Positions 42,661 to 55,349 of a DNA stretch of 64,000 bases are shown one piece after another. The notes under the pieces are model-generated. The model saw only the letters and a list, made by a program, of their open reading frames with translations. It ran no database searches and was not told the origin of the DNA. Made by a program: the position numbers and the translations under genes. Position 1 is the stretch's first letter; every line of letters begins with the position of its first letter. Origin of the DNA: Malaya genurostris (Eukaryota > Arthropoda > Insecta > Diptera > Culicidae). Location of the stretch: the NCBI RefSeq assembly GCF_030247185.1, contig NC_080571.1, positions 106,599,128-106,663,127 on the forward strand, in the 5' to 3' direction.

Positions 42661-43559
42661 TTCATATTGCAATTTGATTTTATTGATACATGAACGAACA
42701 TTATCATTGTTACAACGCAGGTAGTGCTAAGACACTTGTTGTTTTGATGTAAATGATAATTTAACTGAAACTGGCGGTAACCCGAGTTTAGTAATTTAAA
42801 TGATACATGTAAAATCGCAGATCAGCTTGTCTTGAGTTTATCTCTAATACTGTATTTTATTGCATCTGATAATTCTATATATGTGAGTCGGTGCAATTTA
42901 TTTGTACTAAGTTCCGAATCTTTTGAAGCGTTTTATTCTTACTGGGCCAACAGCTTGTTCAAATCGATACATACTGCATAACGATTTGCATTGCATTATT
43001 TTTGCTACACTTAGTCTGGATCCCTTCTATAAGATTCTTGGAAGTAAGATTAGACCAAAATATTATGCTTTATAACAATAAAAGAATTTCTAACTATTCA
43101 ATTAGGTTACACGATAATTGTTTGGTTTAATAATAGGGCCTTAGGGATTATGCTGAGAGATAGTTCTTTGTGTTTAGCCACATTTAATGAAAAATAATTA
43201 TCTATGATTATCATCATAACACAACTTTATACTGAATTTGTTTACGCGCCACCGTGTCGTTCGTATGTAAATGGAGATTTCAGTATGCAAACTAGCCGTT
43301 GACAAATTAAAACATTTTTAAACTGTATCGAATGAAGTTAAATGAGGAAAATTTATCAATAAATCACAGAGATACAAGCGCTTCTAATTAGATTCGAAAA
43401 ATCTATCGCCGATAATTCTAAGTTGGCCTGCTAGTTACCGGAGAATCAAGATAAGCCATTGGTAAAATAAAACAGAAATGTATTCGGGCATATATTTATA
43501 GATTCCCTATTGTGCTAAAGTTCATACAGCGCAAATTGGACGAAAGTTTGACATCATTC
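42661..43559. other. unassigned AT-rich stretch with a terminal-repeat remnant
   Basis: Near 43255-43300, gtatgtaaatggagatttca resembles the right terminus of the 20349-23222 element. Otherwise nothing recognised. Confidence 0.4.
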
Positions 43560-43750
43560 ACTGAGACTGTCATTGGCTCGTGAAAACATAGGTCATATGC
43601 AATTGAAATACTTAAATCACGTTACCGCATAAGTTTAAGTTGAAGGTTTTCGAATCGATTGGTAGTTAAATTATATAAATTCATCAACAAATGACTGAGT
43701 TCTAAGCGTTCAAAATTATGATAGAAAAAGGTTACGGGGTAATTTTTGCA
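43560..43750 (+). repeat. dispersed repeat X, copy 2
   Basis: gtgaaaacataggtcatatg, gaatcgattggtagttaaat and catcaacaaatgactgagtt match copies 1 and 3. Ends at the TTAA flanking the foldback element. Confidence 0.65.
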
Positions 43751-44882
43751 TTCTTTTAACACTCCTAATACCAAGCCTAAAAAAGTTACGCGAAGCACCA
43801 AGCCTCAAAAAAAGTTGGAACGGTAACTTTGAGCTACCATAGCTCAGTTGTTACTTGACCAATTTCGATAAATTTTTCACCCTCGAATTTTGCGAAGTTT
43901 GTAGATTATTTTAAGTATATCATTATTGGCAATCTTTTAGGAAAAACTAATGAAAATCAGATTTTTCCCGTTCCAAGTTTTTTTTCGAGCTCAAAACGTG
44001 CCCTATCTGCATTCATGCGGCACCTGCATCGCGAATCGGATATTAAGAACCTCAACTTTACCGAGTCATAACTTTGTTGTTAGTCAACCGATCTTCAAAA
44101 TTTGTTCACCATTGGAAAGGTACTACTTCCACAAATACAATGCACTGAAAAAAACTAAAAATAGGGTTGTCTACCCAAAGTTATAATGAAAACTGTAGAT
44201 AGATGACCTAAGAAAAGATGAGACTTTTTACTATGATCGTTAATATCTCGATATTCAAAGCGATGACCTATATATTTTTATACATCATTCGATTGCTAGT
44301 GATACCAGCTACAATTTTCGCTCAATTTCCATTCCTACACAATCAGAAGAAAACATTGAGAAATCGATGAATTTATAAATATATATGAATTTTTCATTTT
44401 TTTTCACATGTTTTTATATAACTCGAAAATTAAAGCGATGACATGTACATTGTTTTGATTCAAAATATTGAAATCATTACCAGAAACAATGTATTGATGA
44501 TCAAAATTATATATCCGTTCAAAGAATCTCAAGAAATTTGGTACAAATACAGAGAATTTGTGTTATTGGGAAAATTTTGCCAAACAACATGAAATCAAAA
44601 CTATTAAATTTTATGACATATATTTTTTTATTATTTTAGTTGGAAATTTATTATAAACAAAATTTACAAAAAAAAACTGAAACTTGGATTTCACTGAAAA
44701 TTTTAATATTTTTAGTAAATAACCTAAAACTCCTAAAATATTTTTGTATTGGACAAACGATCTAAACAATTTTTATGCACAACACAAACGCATTTGATAA
44801 CTACTAAAATTCTGGTTTTGTTGTAGGTTTGCCGTAGAATCTCAAAAAATAGATAAAAGATCGGAAATTTTAAAATTTCCGA

Positions 44883-45600
44883 GTTAATTGCATTGCACAG
44901 TGGTCCGGATCCACAATTTAGGGGGACAAAAACATTTGTGGCTTAACCTTATACTTTAGAGCTATGATGTCTTCAAAACAAATGATCAGTGAAGATAAAC
45001 CATATATCGATGTACATGGTATTAGGGTGGCTCTTATTATTGAGGTGATCCAAAACTTATTTTCCGGATGTATTGAGATAGAGGACTGCATTTTTCGGCA
45101 AAACTGTAGATAAACTTATATCGAGCAGCTTTGCTAAGGACATCATAGTAGTATCTGCAACGGTTTTAGTGTTACAGCTATTTTCAAAGAGCAACTTAGG
45201 GTGTTCCTCAAAAAATCAGATTTTTTGCTCTAGCATTTATATTTTTCTCTTTTCGTATAGGTATCTTTGAACATCTTTTAGAGTTTGTTAAACCAATTTT
45301 TTAATGACTGGCGTGTTCAGGTAGCGTTTTCTGAACCGAAGTTATGAGCAAAACTAGTTCAAAAACAGGTTATTTTTAAACTGCTATATCTAACATTGAG
45401 GAAAACGAAAAAAATCCGTTTCTTGTATTTGACAAAAAATATTTTCGAGCATGTTTATAAAAACAGGCGGAGGAGATATTTTTTAAATTTTTTTAAAATT
45501 ATGTTCATACATTGAACTTTTTCATTGAAAAATATTCGTATCAGTCATTTATTAGCTATATAAGGTATTTTTTTCTTCTAAAGTGTCAAATTAATTCAAG
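44883..45600. other. foldback centre: unassigned AT-rich repeat-like sequence
   Basis: Begins cacagtggtccggatccaca. Non-coding, repeat-like in style, but with no second copy seen in this window. Confidence 0.4.
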
Positions 45601-45639
45601 TGCATATTCGGGAACAAATGGTGTCGCTTTTGTAAAATC

Positions 45640-45915
45640 TCTAACGCCTCTCGGTGGTTGGAGGTTCTATCAACCGTGCATTTTGGCACCTGCAGATCGT
45701 TCAGCATCCTTTCGGGGATGCAGGACGACTTATTTCATTATGTTTTGTGCTGTTTTCCCACCTCACCCAATTCTCAATTCCCTTCCACGTTCCTTTTATC
45801 CTTCCCTTCCCATCAGGAAATTGATGAGAAGCTACGCAAGGCATGAATCTCCAAATAACTAGGGGAACATGCCACTTGAGCCAATTAGTTCTGATAACAT
45901 GGGTGCAGGGTTTCA
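45640..45915 (+). mobile_element. LINE 3' UTR fragment
   Basis: ccttcccttcccatcaggaa, gcaaggcatgaatc, ggaacatgcc and ttgagccaatta match the minus-strand 3' UTR at 32300-32560 in order. The proximal part (ctaacgcctctcggtggttg) has no counterpart there. 5'-truncated copy lodged in the foldback centre. Confidence 0.5.
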
Positions 45916-46069
45916 TTCAGTAAAAAGCATTCAAACGAAGAGGTTGTTTTTCGAGACGAAGACAACTGTAAGCTGCGAATAGATTGGTTGGTAGGTGCTA
46001 ATCGCAAAGGCTGCTGCAAAGCCAATATTCGGGGCGATTCCAGTTTCATAAGTGCCTGAAATAGTGGAA

Positions 46070-46260
46070 CTCACTTCACTGAGAAAGATGGCCTAACCGA
46101 TTTGAGAACTGTTTCAATTTGTAGGTTACACTAGCTCATGCACTAGCTTTCATGTTTTTCAAAGATCGAACAAAGCTGTTTGAAGAATACATTTTTATAT
46201 GAGAATAAGAGAGATATGAGAAAGGCATCATTACACAACTAGATCGATAAAAACAAGTTT
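46070..46260 (+). repeat. dispersed degenerate repeat D, fragment
   Basis: gagaaagatggcctaaccga and the end landmark gagaaaggcatcattacaca. Most of the unit is lost. Confidence 0.55.
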
Positions 46261-46739
46261 TACCTAATTTCGTATGATTTTTGTGCTAAGTTCAGAATTC
46301 TACTTTTTCTAAATAGTTTACTAATTGAAAATTCAAATAATTTTCGAATTCTATACATTCCGAAATAATCCTAAGTTTGTGATATTTAAATTCTAATATT
46401 CTATCGATTATAATTGATGTCGTTTAGGATACCGGAAAATTGAAGATATATTTTTTTGTTCTTAATTGCTAGTAAAACAAAAATCAAGCAATATTTTATT
46501 TTCAAATTTTAGTTGGTTTCTTTGGCCATGGGTTAGTATATGGAATTCGTATAAATTCACGTTTTATTTCTTTTTGTACAAAGCCATTGAAATAATTTAA
46601 AATTTTCGTGTTGTCACAAAATTTATTTCATTAATAGAAACAAATTCTACGTCTCTTTGAAACAGATGAAATCAAAACAGGTTCCAATATTTTCACTTTG
46701 ATTTGCAGAAACGTTGGAACGCAATATATAACAGTAATT
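46261..46739. other. foldback centre: unassigned AT-rich sequence
   Basis: No features recognised. Confidence 0.4.
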
Positions 46740-47849
46740 TTGAAATTTCCGATCTTCTACCGATTTTCTGAGATTTTACGGAAAACCTAAAACAAAAAAA
46801 CCTAATTTCAGTAGTTAACAATTCCGTTTGGATTGTGCATAAAAATTGTTAAGATCTTTTGTCCAATACAAAAACATTATTATTTTTAGAGTTTTGGTAT
46901 ATTTACCAAAATTTTAAAGATTTTCAGTGATATACAAGTTTCAGTTTTTTTGTAAATTTTGTTCATAATAAATTTCCAACTAAAATAATAAAAAAATATA
47001 TGTCATAAAATTTCAAAGTTTTGATGTTATTTTTTTTTTTGGCAAAATTTTCCCAATAATAGAAATTCTCTATATTTGTACCAAATTTCTTGAGATTCTT
47101 TGAACGGATATATAATTCTGATCATCAATACATTGTTTCTGGTAATGATTCCAATATTCTGAATCAAAAAAATGTACATGTCATCGCTTTAATTTTTAAG
47201 TTATATACAAACATGTGAAAAAAATTGAAAAATTCATATATATTTATAAATTCATCGATTGTTTAATGTTTTCTTTTGATTGTGCAGGAAAGGTAGTTGT
47301 GCAAAAATTGTAGCTGGTATCACTAGCAATCGAATGATATATAAAAATATATAGGTCATCGCTTTGAATATCGAGATATTTACGATCATTGTAAAAAGTC
47401 TCATCTTTTCTTAGGTCATCTATCTGCAGTTTTCATTATAACTTTGGGTAGACAACCCTATTTTTAGTTTTTTTCAGTGCATTGTATTTGTGGAAGTAGT
47501 ACCTTTCCAATGGTGAACAAATTTTGAAGATCGGTTGACTAACAACAAAGTTATGACTCGGTAAAGTTGAAGTATTCAATATTTTCTATGCGACGTTTAT
47601 GCCAAAGGAAAGAAAATTGGAAAGCAGATAGGGCATATTAGGCGCGTGAAAAAAACTTGGAACGGGAAAAATCAAATTTTCATTGGTTTTTCTATGCCAA
47701 TCGTCTGCTACAAAGTTTTGGAATCAATCTACGAACTTCACAAAATTCGAGGGTGTAAAATTTATTGAGATTCGTTGAAAAACAGCTGAGCTATGACAGC
47801 TCAAAGTTACCGTTCCAATTTTTTTGAGGCTTGGTATTTGGAGTGTTAA

Positions 47850-47996
47850 ACTGACACCCAGCCTCGTACATTGAAGAGTTAGCAAAAGCGGCAATTCAAC
47901 GAACGAATGCATATACAATCTAGTCATCACCTCACTGGACGAGCTACTTGTTTCATTCGCAGTCATGCATCAACTGAAATCGAGAAATGATTTGCA

Positions 47997-48046
<50 letters not shown>

Positions 48047-48134
48047 TCCTCTTCGAACTACGCAGAATGATGCGGTGTTTGTATGCACGACGCAAAGACT
48101 CCTATGCCGAACAAGAAAATGACGTCAATTTATT
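47850..48134. other. spacer with (AT)n at 47999-48042
   Basis: About 44 bp of AT dinucleotides. The flanking frames (plus strand before, ASYIEELAKAAIQRTNAY near 47870-47925; after, a 30-codon frame) are stop-poor but unrecognised. Confidence 0.5.
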
Positions 48135-48345
48135 CAACTGGGATTGGTGAATGAAAACATAGGTCAATTCCAACCATTTTTTTTCAATAGTATGTTATTG
48201 AAATACTGAAACAACGTTGCCATACATGTTCAAGTTAAAAGTTTCCGAATCGATTGGTTGTTAAATTGTATCAATCCATCAACAAATGCCTGAGTTATTA
48301 ACGTTCAAAATTATGACGAAACAAAAGGTTATGCGGCTATTTTTG
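48135..48345 (+). repeat. dispersed repeat X, copy 3
   Basis: gattggtgaatgaaaacata, ttcaatagtatgttattgaa and gaatcgattggttgttaaat, in the same order as copy 2. Same orientation as copy 2 on the other side of the foldback element. Confidence 0.65.
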
Positions 48346-48379
48346 AAACTTTTAATTGACCCCCGGCCCCGTGTAGTGA

Positions 48380-48719
48380 AGACTGAAGAGTAAGGCATTT
48401 TCAAAGCAAAAAAGTCTTGTAAGTTTAAGATCACACGAAGTCACATCGGATTACCAACTCCCGGAATCCAGTCCCGGAAGTACCGGAAATAGTGGTCAAA
48501 AACTTCAAAATAGAACTAACTCACTTTTCTACGCTACGGCTAATCCGGTTTTCTAAATCTTAGAATCAAATGGAAGGGCTTACGGTCCTTTATAGAATTG
48601 CTGAATTTGATCTGGATTTGACTTCCGGAATTAAAGGGTGATAAGTGTTCTATATTTTAATCCTCTTAGTACGGCAATGCAAAAAAGAAGCATCATCACA
48701 CCACTAGATGAATTGAATC
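48380..48719 (+). repeat. dispersed degenerate repeat D, fragment
   Basis: Two eroded units with acttccggaattaaagggtg and the end landmark gcatcatcacaccactagat. The retroposon at 48735 inserted at its end, duplicating agtgtttataatca. Confidence 0.65.
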
Positions 48720-48734
48720 AAGTGTTTATAATCA

Positions 48735-49865
48735 GTTCGCTTTCTCATCTCATCCAAGTCAGTCGATAAAACAAAACCGCTTACGTTCGGGACAGAAGAA
48801 ACCAAGTACAGTATTGTGTAGTGAACAATAGAACGACCTCGAAATGAGTGAATCAAACGAACAAAAGCTACCACCGACACGAAACAATACAATTGTTGTT
48901 GACTTCAGACAGTGCAAAATTCGACCTTCGATACGAGAACTTGAAGGTTTGCTTAAGGAGCAAATGCATCTTGACATTAAACGTGTGCATTTACTTCAAT
49001 GCAATAAGACCAATAATGTTGTTTATATCCAGTTCTATAAAGAGTTGGATGCAATTCAATTCGCTAAAGACAATAATAATGTGCACTATGTGGAGCATGA
49101 AAATATCAAGTACAACATTCCAGTGCTATAGAAGTGCGTGTGCATGATCTAGCCTCATGCGTCCCCGATCCTTATATTTGCGCAACTATGTCCCAATACG
49201 GAGAGATTCTCTCTATCGAAAAAGAAAAGTGGAAATTTTTTTCCCCGGTATTCTAAATGGCGTACGTTTGTTACGCATGCGCCTATACCTTCTTATGTGA
49301 CATTCGGTCAGGATACAAGAATCCCGTGCAAATCACTTGTTACCTATGACAATCAGATGGCCACATGTCAATATTGCCAAAAAGCTATTCACTACGGGAA
49401 GCCATGTGATAAACCGGACAAGGAGACAACTATACCAAAGGACAACGGTGCTTCCTTCACACCAACCGAAGCAACCCCAGTAGATCTGTGACAGTCACCA
49501 ACAACAGTAAAGCATCCCCTTCAACGAAACCATCCAACGTATCCCGTATAGAACAAAATACACCAGCTGCAGTTAACAGCTTACCATCTAACCAACCAGC
49601 AACTGCAAAAAATGTACAACAAGGCGTATCTACAGCAACTAGCAACGAAATCAACAACAATACCACCGATGCGGCAATGAATGACGAGACGAGCCGCGAA
49701 CAAACTGCCCCTCAATCCTCGCAGGAGGAAAATGGAAGCACCTCTCTCCCTAGAAAAAGGGTGACAACGAGATCCAATACAAAAAATATTTTATCAAAAA
49801 ACTAAATAAGCCACGTAAAGCTTGTACGCAAATAGGCCTGAATAAAATACCTTTTAAATAAAAAA
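48735..49865 (+). mobile_element. ORF1-only retroposon, copy 2
   Basis: Exact target-site duplication agtgtttataatca at 48721-48734 and 49866-49879. Starts gttcgctttctc and ends gccacgtaaagcttgtacgc, aataaaatac, A run. Homologous to copy 1 from 5' leader to 3' end. Confidence 0.85.
48844..49805 (+). pseudogene. ORF1-like protein of the retroposon, copy 2 (broken)
   Basis: Starts MSESNEQKLPPTRNNTIVVD. Relative to copy 1 a 16-bp deletion near 49122 (loss of the segment after attccagt) shifts the frame and ends the first stretch at 49131. The cysteine motif CQYCQKAIHYGKPC appears in the frame at 49297-49491 and the N/T/S-rich tail in that at 49488-49805. The tail is longer than that of copy 1. 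Inactive. Confidence 0.7.
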
Positions 49866-49879
49866 AAGTGTTTATAATC

Positions 49880-52417
49880 ATTACAATTTTGAAATAAATT
49901 CGAAATTTTAAATTTGACGAAACGTGGCATTTTGCTGCTATTGTAACCTTTCCTTTCCTTCAATTTTGAAACGATATGATTGGCGGGTGAGTTATCATAC
50001 AGAATCAAAGTGTAATTCGTAGTACCCGATTTTCCATTATTCGTTTCGAATAATAAAACACAGAAACGATTTAAAAACTAGCTATAAAACAAGTTATAAA
50101 AAATAATTCTGCATCAAATATGAATTCATTGATTTATATTTTAATGGCAAAAGTCATCAAATAAGTTGGTAAGCAGATTTTTATGTAAAATATCTGTTTT
50201 CCGTAGAAAATCGTGTACCTCAGATTGCAGCAAAGCCTTATTCGAATCTCAAATACATATTTCCTATGTATCACTCACTGGATTAGATCAACCCAGTGCA
50301 AAAGATGTTTGTTTATTCCTAACTCTTCATGGTCTCGAGATGATTAAATTTGCCAAGCAAATAACTGAACAAACGTAAACCAAACGAATTGAAGAAATTC
50401 TGAAAGATATTAAAAAAGTTCACAATAGAGAATCACACAATATAATGAACACAAAAAAATGACCACCTGTTGGGAGCTTCCTTTGAACAGATGCAATGAC
50501 TGTTTTCATACATGATGTAATTTTGCTATTAATTTGATGCTTTTTTCATTCCTGAGTAATACTGCTATAATATTTCCGATGTGAAAGATTTCTACATCTC
50601 ATTCCAAACGGACATTCTTGGAAAAAAAATTCATTTACAGATTGCAGGCAGGTAGTTCACTGACCCGTTCTCGACATATCATTACACAAACTGTTTTCCG
50701 TGTAATCATCATCTGTGACAACAACAGCAGAGTATTGCTGATTACAACCAACCAATTACACCCACAATTGATATTTTGGTTATTATTATTATCATATACG
50801 TTTATTCAACCCCGACGTATCCGGTATGTCGTTTAACAAGTATCAGTCCAAATGCTAACATGCGGTTCCGAGTGAATTCATTATTTTAAAAATTCCCGAG
50901 CTTTGCCCAACCCCCGTATATGCTGCAATTGGAGTGACAGCGAGCCGGGACGCCTTCGCGCACGTACGCTATGCAAACAAACCAAAAGTAAATAACTCAT
51001 CAACAGCAGACAACAGCAGATGGATGACGATGAGCTGTGAATGTTTTTCGTCAAATTACATTCCCAATTGCAGCTGCACTTCCAAAATCAACCGAGTCAG
51101 TGATGAACTCGCTTGTTTGCAAGATCAAGCTGCAGTGGGGAAAACCGCTATCAATTCCAATATTTTTAAAACGCCACATCCTACATTTCCACGTGATTCA
51201 AGTGATTATTTGTAGATTCGATTGGAAACCACATTCCCATTGAAATGGCAGGAATTGAAAACCCCGGAATTATTTTCATATCTATTTATTTAACCCTGGC
51301 TTTTATTTGATTGTGGTCGTTTACCGGGGCGACGGAAATTTTCCTCGTGGAACTAGTTAAGTTACTCATCACTAAGAGCTACACATAAGATTATTTGAAT
51401 TAAAGAGAGCCTGGCATGGTTATAGTCACGAACCTTCTGACGCTAGGAATCCTTCCTGTTTAGGGCTTGAGCATATGACTGGTTTGTGATGCATTGAACC
51501 GTCAATCCAAGACAAAAGTGATTAAAGTTATAGTTATAAATATGACGCCCTTAAGGGGATCACTCGGATGAAACGGTTAAAAAAATGGTCTATTTTCTTT
51601 ATTTCATTGCGCTGAGCTGAAGTAGACCGCCCGTAATTGCATTTCGTGATTGACCGAGTGAATGAAAATGCATTCACTCAAAACTTTCCGTCAATAACGA
51701 CGTCGACCACGACCGGAGGTCGTGCTGCGGAGGAAGGAACGGAATGTTAGTCCACTATTGGCTGTTTCTAAAGACCATGAATACTACTGCTAGTGTTGTG
51801 TTAGTAGGAATAGAAGAAGATCTTGGATTTGCCTTGGTAAATAATGCGATATTAACAGAAAGTTGGTCATATAAACACTAAACCGAGTATAAAAACAAAC
51901 TCTTTATTAGGAAAAGGTGTGAGCTCGATTGGTGTCACACGGTGGATACATGTTCCTTACAATGCCATCATTTATGCGTACATACGACATAAAATATGCA
52001 GTTGATGATAAAATGACAATATAAATAAATTGTAAATTGCAATGAAATATGAACTGATGCAAACCAGTAATTGCTGACGAATCGGTACTTGAAAAAAATG
52101 ACTACAAGGGACGTGGACGAAGTAAGCTCACCACAGCCGGTCTATTTTATTGTACAAAATCAGAAAAATACAAATTTTATTGTACAAAATCAGAAATATA
52201 CTTTTATAGTATATGCGTAGATGCACGTTTGAGAATAAAAAAAACAGTGGCCATATTGAGTATTGTTCAAGACTGGTTTAAAAAGTCGTTTCTCCGTTCA
52301 CACGATATCGCCCGAAGTAGAACTATGATTCATCCAAGTGACATATTAACATTTTCAAAAGATTTGTTTCAAGTACATTAATCTAAGGTACCTTAATGGT
52401 AAATATTTAACGACACT
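49880..52417. other. long unassigned stretch, possibly unique host DNA
   Basis: No transposon domain was recognised over 2.5 kb, unusual for this window. Frames at 50166-50378, 50618-50836 and 50934-51215 lack motifs. A small hairpin (gagtgaatg/cattcactc) lies near 51655-51680. Around 51700-51730 cacgacc/ggtcgtg can pair. Confidence 0.4.
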
Positions 52418-52419
52418 TA

Positions 52420-53351
52420 CCTTATGATAAAAAAAGAACCGGAATTTTCAATTTAAAATTCCCGCGCTTGTCCAATCGGTAAACTTTTATTCTCTCGACG
52501 TTGGCAACACTTTTATACACATTCTGTCAAATTTTGACGCATATCGTACGATTAGTTTTTGTTTGGCATCTATACGAAGAAGTTGAAAAATCTTCGTGTG
52601 GCGATTTTTACAATGGATGAAAATGTAGAATAACGTGCGTGCATCAAATTTTGTGTTGCAAATGGATTTAAGTGTTCCGAAACGTTGAAAATGTTAGAAA
52701 AGGCCTTTGGTGAATCGTGTCTAGGAAAAACACAGGCATACGAGTGGTATAAACGCTTCAAAGGTGGTCGTACAAGCTTGGATCATGATGAGATCCCTGG
52801 CCGCCCAACAACATCTGTTACTGAAGCAAACATTGAATCGGCGAAGCAAATCGTGTTGCAAAATCGTTATGTACCGATTAGAGAGATGGCTGTGTTGTTA
52901 GGCATCTCTTATGCATCAGCCGAACACATTTTAACTGATGTTTTGGGTTTGAAACATGTCGCTTCTCGGCTGGTGCCAAAAAAGCTGAATTTCATTCAAA
53001 TGCGCCGGCTCACACAGCGTTGGTTGTGTCGCAGTTTTTGGCCAAAAACTCAACTAAGCACCGTACTCTCCAGATATGGCCCCGTGTGACTTTTTCCTCT
53101 TCCCCAGACTCAAATTGCCATTGCGGGGAACGCGTTTTGAGACCATAGAGACCATAAAAGAGAATTCGCTGTGTGAACTAAAGGCCATACCTTCGGCGGC
53201 CTATAAAACTTGTATGGAAAATTGGATCAAGCGTTGGCATGCATGTATTGCCGCAGGAGGAGAGTACTTTGAAGGCGATAATAAAGAAATTTATTAAAAA
53301 TTGAAATTTTGCGTTTTTTAATAAAATTCTGGTTCTTTTTTGATCATAAGG
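52420..53351 (+). mobile_element. internally deleted mariner element (932 bp)
   Basis: Terminal inverted repeats ccttatgataaaaaaagaac and gttcttttttgatcataagg. TA precedes the left end (52418-52419) and follows within one base of the right end. The transposase lacks its catalytic middle. Confidence 0.82.
52614..53297 (+). pseudogene. mariner transposase with catalytic core deleted
   Basis: MDENVE, an early stop, then CIKFCVANGFKCSETLKMLE, KTQAYEWYKRFKGGR and PGRPTTSV (HTH_48 N-terminal DNA-binding domain) and a second HTH (IREMAVLLGISYASAEHIL). After KKLNF the sequence jumps to VSQFLAKNSTKH and, one frame over, MAPCDFFLFPRLK with the third aspartate of the triad. The first two catalytic aspartates are therefore gone. 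C terminus: ENWIKRWHACIAAGGEYFEG. Confidence 0.82.
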
Positions 53352-54105
53352 ATACTTAAAATTATATGAACAAGAAAAATTTGTTTTGTTTTTTGTTTTC
53401 ATTAAAAATAATATATTTGAACCAAATTTTCCATGGATTTAAGGAGGTAGGAGATAAACAGAGTTCGAAAAATCGTTTTTTGTTGCATTTTGTTTTAGTT
53501 TAACATTTCAAAAATGGGATCAATGATTCAGTGTAAGTTACCAAAAAATTTTTTGCTAACTTTTTGAAAAAAATAAACGCGTTTTTCTGAAAATCAATTT
53601 TTTAAAGTCCGTAAACACGATCCTGCAACATCTACTGAACTGATTCTTTTCAAACTTGTAACATGCTTTCTTGGTATAAATGCCTCCTCCCTACGTTTTT
53701 GAAAGTTTTCCATTTTCATATTATGTTAGTTTTTCATCTCAAAATTGGTGGAAAATTTAGCAGAAACAAACATTAGGTGGGAAAAAATAACTTGAGAATG
53801 ACGGAGGAGGGAGAAATAACTAGTACTTTAAGTAAATTTTAGAAAATTTTCAATTTCAGATAATTCTACGCCGAGTTATCGTGTTCACCAACATGATTCT
53901 CAAAAGAGGTTTTGGGAAATGCTCTGTTACCGCCTTATTTTTCAATATTAATATACGGAAATTAAACTAAATTCTATTCTTTAAATGATGTTTTATAATG
54001 TAAAAAAAGTTTCAATAAATTTGCTTAAGCTGTTTCTCCGTAGATCTACAAAAAAGTGATTTTTCAAAAAATATTTTTTTTGAGGGGACATCAGATCTGG
54101 ACGTT
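53352..54105. other. unassigned AT-rich stretch
   Basis: Very A/T-rich with no features; style similar to 45000-45500 but no clear match. Confidence 0.4.
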
Positions 54106-54263
54106 TCATGCACTTTATTTATTTCTTTATTTATTTATTTATTTAAAAAAAGTCCATCGGACTAATGTCTAGATGGACTAACAGAGTGGGAAGAAGTCCA
54201 TCTGAGTTGAAAAGTGTATGTCATTCTCAGATAGGCATAATAACCACTATCTTTCAAAAACAA
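54106..54263 (-). mobile_element. (TAAA)n-tailed fragment, possible LINE 3' end
   Basis: On the minus strand a short sequence (gacattagtccgatggactt) runs into (TAAATAAA)n at 54110-54150. Nothing else of an element is visible. Confidence 0.4.
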
Positions 54264-55285
54264 TCACAAAAACTACAAGGATCAGCCCCAAGGGGGTTAT
54301 TCGAGCCATTGGTGTGAAACAAGGCAACCAAAATTTCTAATGATCGACATTTTCAATTAATCGTCACACTTTTGAGTCTGCTTAGATTAATAGTTATTAG
54401 GAACTAACACCGAACACGCGAACCCAGAATATATACTCTATTTGTCGTGATTTGTATTTGTTTTGTAGCCGACTAAATTACATCAATAGCCCAAATGTAT
54501 GCAATTATATCTTTGTACATACTTGCGATACGGATATCGATATTTAAGCTTCTCTTCGCCAAACTTGTGTTCAAGTTTTGTATGCAAGAAGTTATTTTTA
54601 TAGCGTTTTTCTACCATTACTACCATTCTACGATTTCGGATGAAGCGATAAACTATTTCTCATTATCAGTCGAGTTCATGTTATATAAGTTAGAAATTAA
54701 TCTTATGCACTCAAAATTTACCCTGGGGTAGATGTCAATTTCTCAGGCGAACCGACATAACATGGAATTTCATCCGAGCTTGCATGACACAAGATCAGAG
54801 CATACCAATTAAAGCTTCAAATCGTTTTATGGCACTTTTTGTCTTGCTGTCTAGCAACAACCTACCCCTAGCATGCTACACGTAGGACTGAAACGTTAGC
54901 TATAATTTCGCTTCTATTAATAGCTTCGCGTGCTTCCAACAGCTTCGCTTCTGCATCGATTGACCAATCAGAGCGATGCTTTCCCTTTGATATATCGCTT
55001 ACTCCTTCAAAACCGTCGACTATGGCAGGGAAATCCGGTATGCCGGAGATTTTTTGCAGACAATAAAGGACACTGCTAGCTATTAATCAACATTTTAATG
55101 ATATATAATTAAAAATACATGGCTTTGAACATTCAATTCAATACGTAGAAATATTTCTAATCAAATGGTGATATAATATTAATAATTGATACAAAATTGA
55201 CTGAGCTGTAATTGTTCAAAACCTGACCACATTTCTACGTGTATTTTTCTTGCGTTTTTAATTTGCACCCCTGAAAACAAAAATG
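54264..55285. repeat. paralogous block P2 (empty site)
   Basis: Corresponds to 34877-35262 joined directly to 38552-39140. At 54645-54670 it reads gcgataaactatttctcatt followed by atcagtcgagttcatg, where P1 has the TA-flanked DD37E element. Diverged by substitutions and small indels (for example 22 extra bases near 54410-54440). No coding content. Confidence 0.85.
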
Positions 55286-55349
55286 TGTTACACATTAAAA
55301 TCACATGATTACTACACAACAACTTAAAAGCTAGTACAAACAACTTATA

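Larger units (their letters stand above)
43760..47845. mobile_element. TTAA-flanked foldback element, about 1.1-kb arms
   Basis: Ends cactcctaataccaagcctc and, at right, gaggcttggtatttggagtg; TTAA borders both (43756-43759 and 47846-47849). Left arm about 43760-44882 and right arm about 46740-47845 are reverse complements with moderate divergence; one local replacement around 43985-44045 / 47575-47640. TTAA duplication is typical of piggyBac-type transposition, but the termini do not start with the usual CCC and no transposase is present. The 1.86-kb centre holds other repeats. Confidence 0.82.

Noticed and set aside
45512..45862. 116-codon plus-strand gene
   Set aside because: The region matches the 3' UTR of a LINE family (minus-strand counterpart at 32300-32560).
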